8,421 nt of DNA from Anaerolineales bacterium UBA7227. Its GTDB lineage: Bacteria > Chloroflexota > Anaerolineae > Anaerolineales > Villigracilaceae. This document shows positions 6,559 through 8,421 of the stretch, one piece after another. The notes below the pieces were generated by a model. It saw only the letters and a list, made by a program, of their open reading frames with translations, did no database searches and was not told the DNA's origin. The stretch is taken from NCBI GenBank assembly GCA_002473085.1, contig DKTP01000010.1, positions 1 to 8,421 of the forward strand. The letters are read 5' to 3'. The first letter of the stretch is position 1, and the number at the start of each line of letters is the position of its first letter. The position numbers and the translations under genes are program-made.

Positions 6559-7635
6559 ATGGATAACCGCCCAACTCCGCCGCAACCCATCTCCTACGAC
6601 GTCAGCCTGACGCCGACGGCACGCGCAGCCGCGATTGCCTCGGTCATCGCCGAGACGATTTTCACAATTTACTACCTGGTATCGGCATATCCCGCTCCGC
6701 TTGTCGCGATCCAGATCGCCGCCAGCCTGCTGGGGGCGTTTGGACTCGTCCTGCTTCGACGCTCGTCCGCCACGCGGATCGCCGCGCAAGTCCTCACCGG
6801 CGCGTTATATATCAGCGTCATTGGCCTGGCCCTGTTTACCGGCGGCCTGCTCTCCTCCGCCTCGCCCTGGCTGGTTTTCGTCCCCATCATGGCGACCGTC
6901 ATCCTGGGCGCGCAGGGCGGTCTGTTTTGGGGAGGCGTCAGTTTACTTTCCGCCGTCGGACTTTACCTGTTCCGCGGCCTCCTCCTTGCCTGGACTCTGC
7001 ATCCCACCCAGGACATCGACCGGTTGATGGATTTGTCCTTCGCCGTCTTAAGCGGGACGGCCGCGGTATACGTCAACGAATTGATCAAGAGCCGGGCCAT
7101 GAAAGAACTGGATGAAGCAAAAGCGCAGTTGACCCGCCTGGCAAATCTGGACCCGCTCACCAATATTTACAACCGCCGTCACTTTATTACCCGGAGCGAG
7201 ACGGCGCTGCAAAACCGCAGCGCCAACGTCCCGTTTTCCATCCTGCTGCTCGATATCGACCACTTCAAAGAAATCAACGACCTCCACGGACACGAAATCG
7301 GCGACCAGGCCCTGGTCGGCGTGGTCGCGGTCTGCTCCGCAATTCTACGCAAAGCCGATATCTTCGCGCGGTTCGGCGGGGAGGAGTTTATCGCGCTGCT
7401 CCCGAATACCACCCAGGAAACAGCCGTCGCGATCGCCGAGCGTCTACGCGTTGCCCTGGAAGGCGCGGCATTGCCGACCGCGGCCGGCGATCTGCGCCTC
7501 ACCGTCAGCGTCGGGATAAGCCTGTGTTGCGGGGAACGCGCGGCCACGGTTCAGGAACTCATCCGCCGCGCTGACGAGGCGTTGTATCAGGCTAAAGAAT
7601 CTGGACGCAACCAGGTCGTATGTTGGCGAGATTAA
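6559..7635 (+). CDS. Membrane-bound GGDEF diguanylate cyclase
   Basis: Makes the second messenger c-di-GMP from two GTP at the inner face of the membrane. The 358-residue protein has about six hydrophobic segments between 21 and 175 forming an N-terminal sensor of MASE-like type; 'FTGGLLSSASPWLVFVPIMA' (93-112) is characteristic of such 6-TM inputs. A short linker helix (176-196) leads into the GGDEF domain (197-356): LDPLTNIYNRRHF (197-209), metal-binding D232 in LLLDIDHFK, GGEEF at 273-277, and the closing RRADEALYQAKESGRNQV. The inhibitory I-site RxxD is intact as RKAD (264-267), five residues before GGEEF, so product feedback is expected. No EAL domain is present. The ribosome site before ATG 6559 is poor. 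The ligand of the sensor is unknown. Confidence 0.94.
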   Translation: MDNRPTPPQPISYDVSLTPTARAAAIASVIAETIFTIYYLVSAYPAPLVAIQIAASLLGAFGLVLLRRSSATRIAAQVLTGALYISVIGLALFTGGLLSSASPWLVFVPIMATVILGAQGGLFWGGVSLLSAVGLYLFRGLLLAWTLHPTQDIDRLMDLSFAVLSGTAAVYVNELIKSRAMKELDEAKAQLTRLANLDPLTNIYNRRHFITRSETALQNRSANVPFSILLLDIDHFKEINDLHGHEIGDQALVGVVAVCSAILRKADIFARFGGEEFIALLPNTTQETAVAIAERLRVALEGAALPTAAGDLRLTVSVGISLCCGERAATVQELIRRADEALYQAKESGRNQVVCWRD

Positions 7636-7648
7636 CTCCGGGGCGTGA

Positions 7649-8167
7649 ATGAAATTTAGAGCCAGATCGGCCCCAGCGGAGGCTGTCCACCGCAGCAGCG
7701 GCAGATTAATCATCATTTGCGGATTGCCCGGCTCAGGCAAAACAACCCTGGCAAAATGCCTCGAAGAAGACCTGGGCGGCGTCCGCCTTTCTCCAGACGA
7801 ATGGATGGATTCGCTCTCCATCAACCTGTACGCTGAAGAAAGCCGGGCAAGGATTGAAGCGTTACAATGGGAACTGGGTCAAAAACTGCTCAAGCTCGGT
7901 CTCGTGGTCATTATCGAATGGGGAACATGGGGAAGATCCGAGCGCGACGCGTTGCGCGAGGGCGCGCGTAAACTCGGCGCCGCCGTTGAATTGCATTATC
8001 TATCCGCGCCTCCTGAGATTCTCTTCGAACGGATCCAACGCCGCGGCATGGAAAACCCGCCAATCAAACTCGAAGACATTTTGCGATGGACCGAAATGAT
8101 TCAAGTCCCAATGGAGGAAGAGATGAGGTTGTTCGACCCTGCAAGCGAGCGTCGTTGCGATCCATGA
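7649..8167 (+). CDS. P-loop kinase/ATPase, AAA_33 (zeta-toxin-like) family
   Basis: A 172-residue P-loop NTPase, probably a small-molecule kinase of unknown substrate. Walker A GLPGSGKTT is at 25-33 after the strand LIIIC. LSPDEWMDSL (47-56) is the acidic substrate-side motif common in this group. ARIEALQWELGQKLLKLG (67-84) precedes the strand VVIIEWGTWGRSERDAL, then VELHYLSAP, and an Arg-rich lid FERIQRRGMENPP (126-138), ending in 'WTEMIQVPMEEE…LFD'. This layout matches stand-alone AAA_33 proteins, which relate to zeta toxin and chloramphenicol or aminoglycoside phosphotransferases. No antitoxin-like gene lies beside it, so I do not call it a toxin. The first 17 residues are poorly conserved-looking. 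It lies 13 bp after the cyclase stop and is probably co-transcribed; only a GGGG-type ribosome site is visible. Confidence 0.85.
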   Translation: MKFRARSAPAEAVHRSSGRLIIICGLPGSGKTTLAKCLEEDLGGVRLSPDEWMDSLSINLYAEESRARIEALQWELGQKLLKLGLVVIIEWGTWGRSERDALREGARKLGAAVELHYLSAPPEILFERIQRRGMENPPIKLEDILRWTEMIQVPMEEEMRLFDPASERRCDP

Positions 8168-8212
8168 ACGCCGCCTCCCCAAAGACGCCTCATTGAGATA
8201 GACTCCAGGTCA

Positions 8213-8421
8213 ATGAAACCCATCAAACGCGCCGACCTGCTCATCTCCCTCGCCATCGGGATTCTGGCGCTGGCGTTATACGTCCGCACGCTGGCGCCCT
8301 CGCTGCTATGGGGCGATTCCGCCGAGTTCCAAACCCTGTGCGCCACGCTGGGGATGACGCATCCCAGCGGATACACGACCCATCTCTTCATCTGCAAACT
8401 CTTCACGCTCATCCCGCTGAA
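8213..8421 (+). CDS. DUF2723 (GT117-like) membrane glycosyltransferase, N-terminal fragment
   Basis: Only the first 69 codons lie in the window. A basic start (MKPIKRADLL) leads to a first membrane helix (about 8-24), then an exported loop, YVRTLAPSLLWGDSAEFQ (23-40) and LGMTHPSGYTTHLF (46-59). The spaced residues GDSxEF and HPxGY are the hallmark of the DUF2723/GT117 family, multi-pass GT-C-like enzymes thought to transfer sugar from a lipid carrier to proteins or glycans outside the membrane. ATG 8213 has AGG 5 bases upstream. The gap of 45 bp from the kinase gene allows co-transcription. It fits the glycan theme of the GtrA pair upstream, but that link is inference. Confidence 0.88.
   Translation, partial: MKPIKRADLLISLAIGILALALYVRTLAPSLLWGDSAEFQTLCATLGMTHPSGYTTHLFICKLFTLIPL

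Noticed and set aside
7649..8167. Zeta toxin of a toxin-antitoxin pair
   Set aside because: There is no small antitoxin gene beside it, and solitary AAA_33 kinases of this size are common.

Overview
The window looks like chromosomal DNA from a GC-rich, free-living bacterium. My best guess is Chloroflexota, class Anaerolineae. This rests on overall gene style only: lipoproteins rich in Ala, Pro and Gly, a G5/beta-propeller lipoprotein, a GtrA protein, a DUF2723 glycosyltransferase, and many short palindromic or CGAAG-type intergenic repeats. No rRNA, tRNA, CRISPR array, transposase or phage gene is visible.

Left arm (1-1391, minus strand): scpB (chromosome segregation factor) is followed after a single base by an RluB-type 23S rRNA pseudouridine synthase. 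The synthase frame runs off the left edge, and its C-terminal tail is written by a 39-bp-period GC-rich repeat. scpA is not next to scpB.

Divergent gap (1392-1661): there is no gene. The gap holds four perfect or near-perfect palindromes within 150 bp. The last is a REPIN/BIME-like pair of inverted hairpins bounded by GTAG on both outer ends.

Middle (1662-6231, plus strand): two lipoprotein genes lie 33 bp apart. One is a small LmeA/YpmS-like protein and the other is DUF348-G5-beta-propeller. A degenerate CGAAG-type repeat precedes a tightly packed cluster: a UDP-xylose synthase-like SDR, a GtrA four-helix membrane protein overlapping it by 4 bp (ATGA), a small '4-fold beta flower'-like protein overlapping by 1 bp, and a hotdog acyl-CoA thioesterase. 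The SDR-GtrA pair suggests nucleotide-sugar production coupled to transport of lipid-linked sugar for cell-surface glycans.

Right arm (6232-8421, plus strand): a 327-bp gap contains a short open frame that may be the remnant of a signalling gene, plus a dyad. It is followed by a membrane diguanylate cyclase with intact GGEEF and I-site, a P-loop AAA_33-type kinase 13 bp downstream, and the first 69 codons of a DUF2723 (GT117-like) membrane glycosyltransferase cut by the right edge.

I see no convincing new defence or mobile system. The most distinctive things are the palindrome cluster at 1460-1608, the repeat-coded RluB tail, the G5-propeller lipoprotein and the possible gene remnant at 6236-6397.
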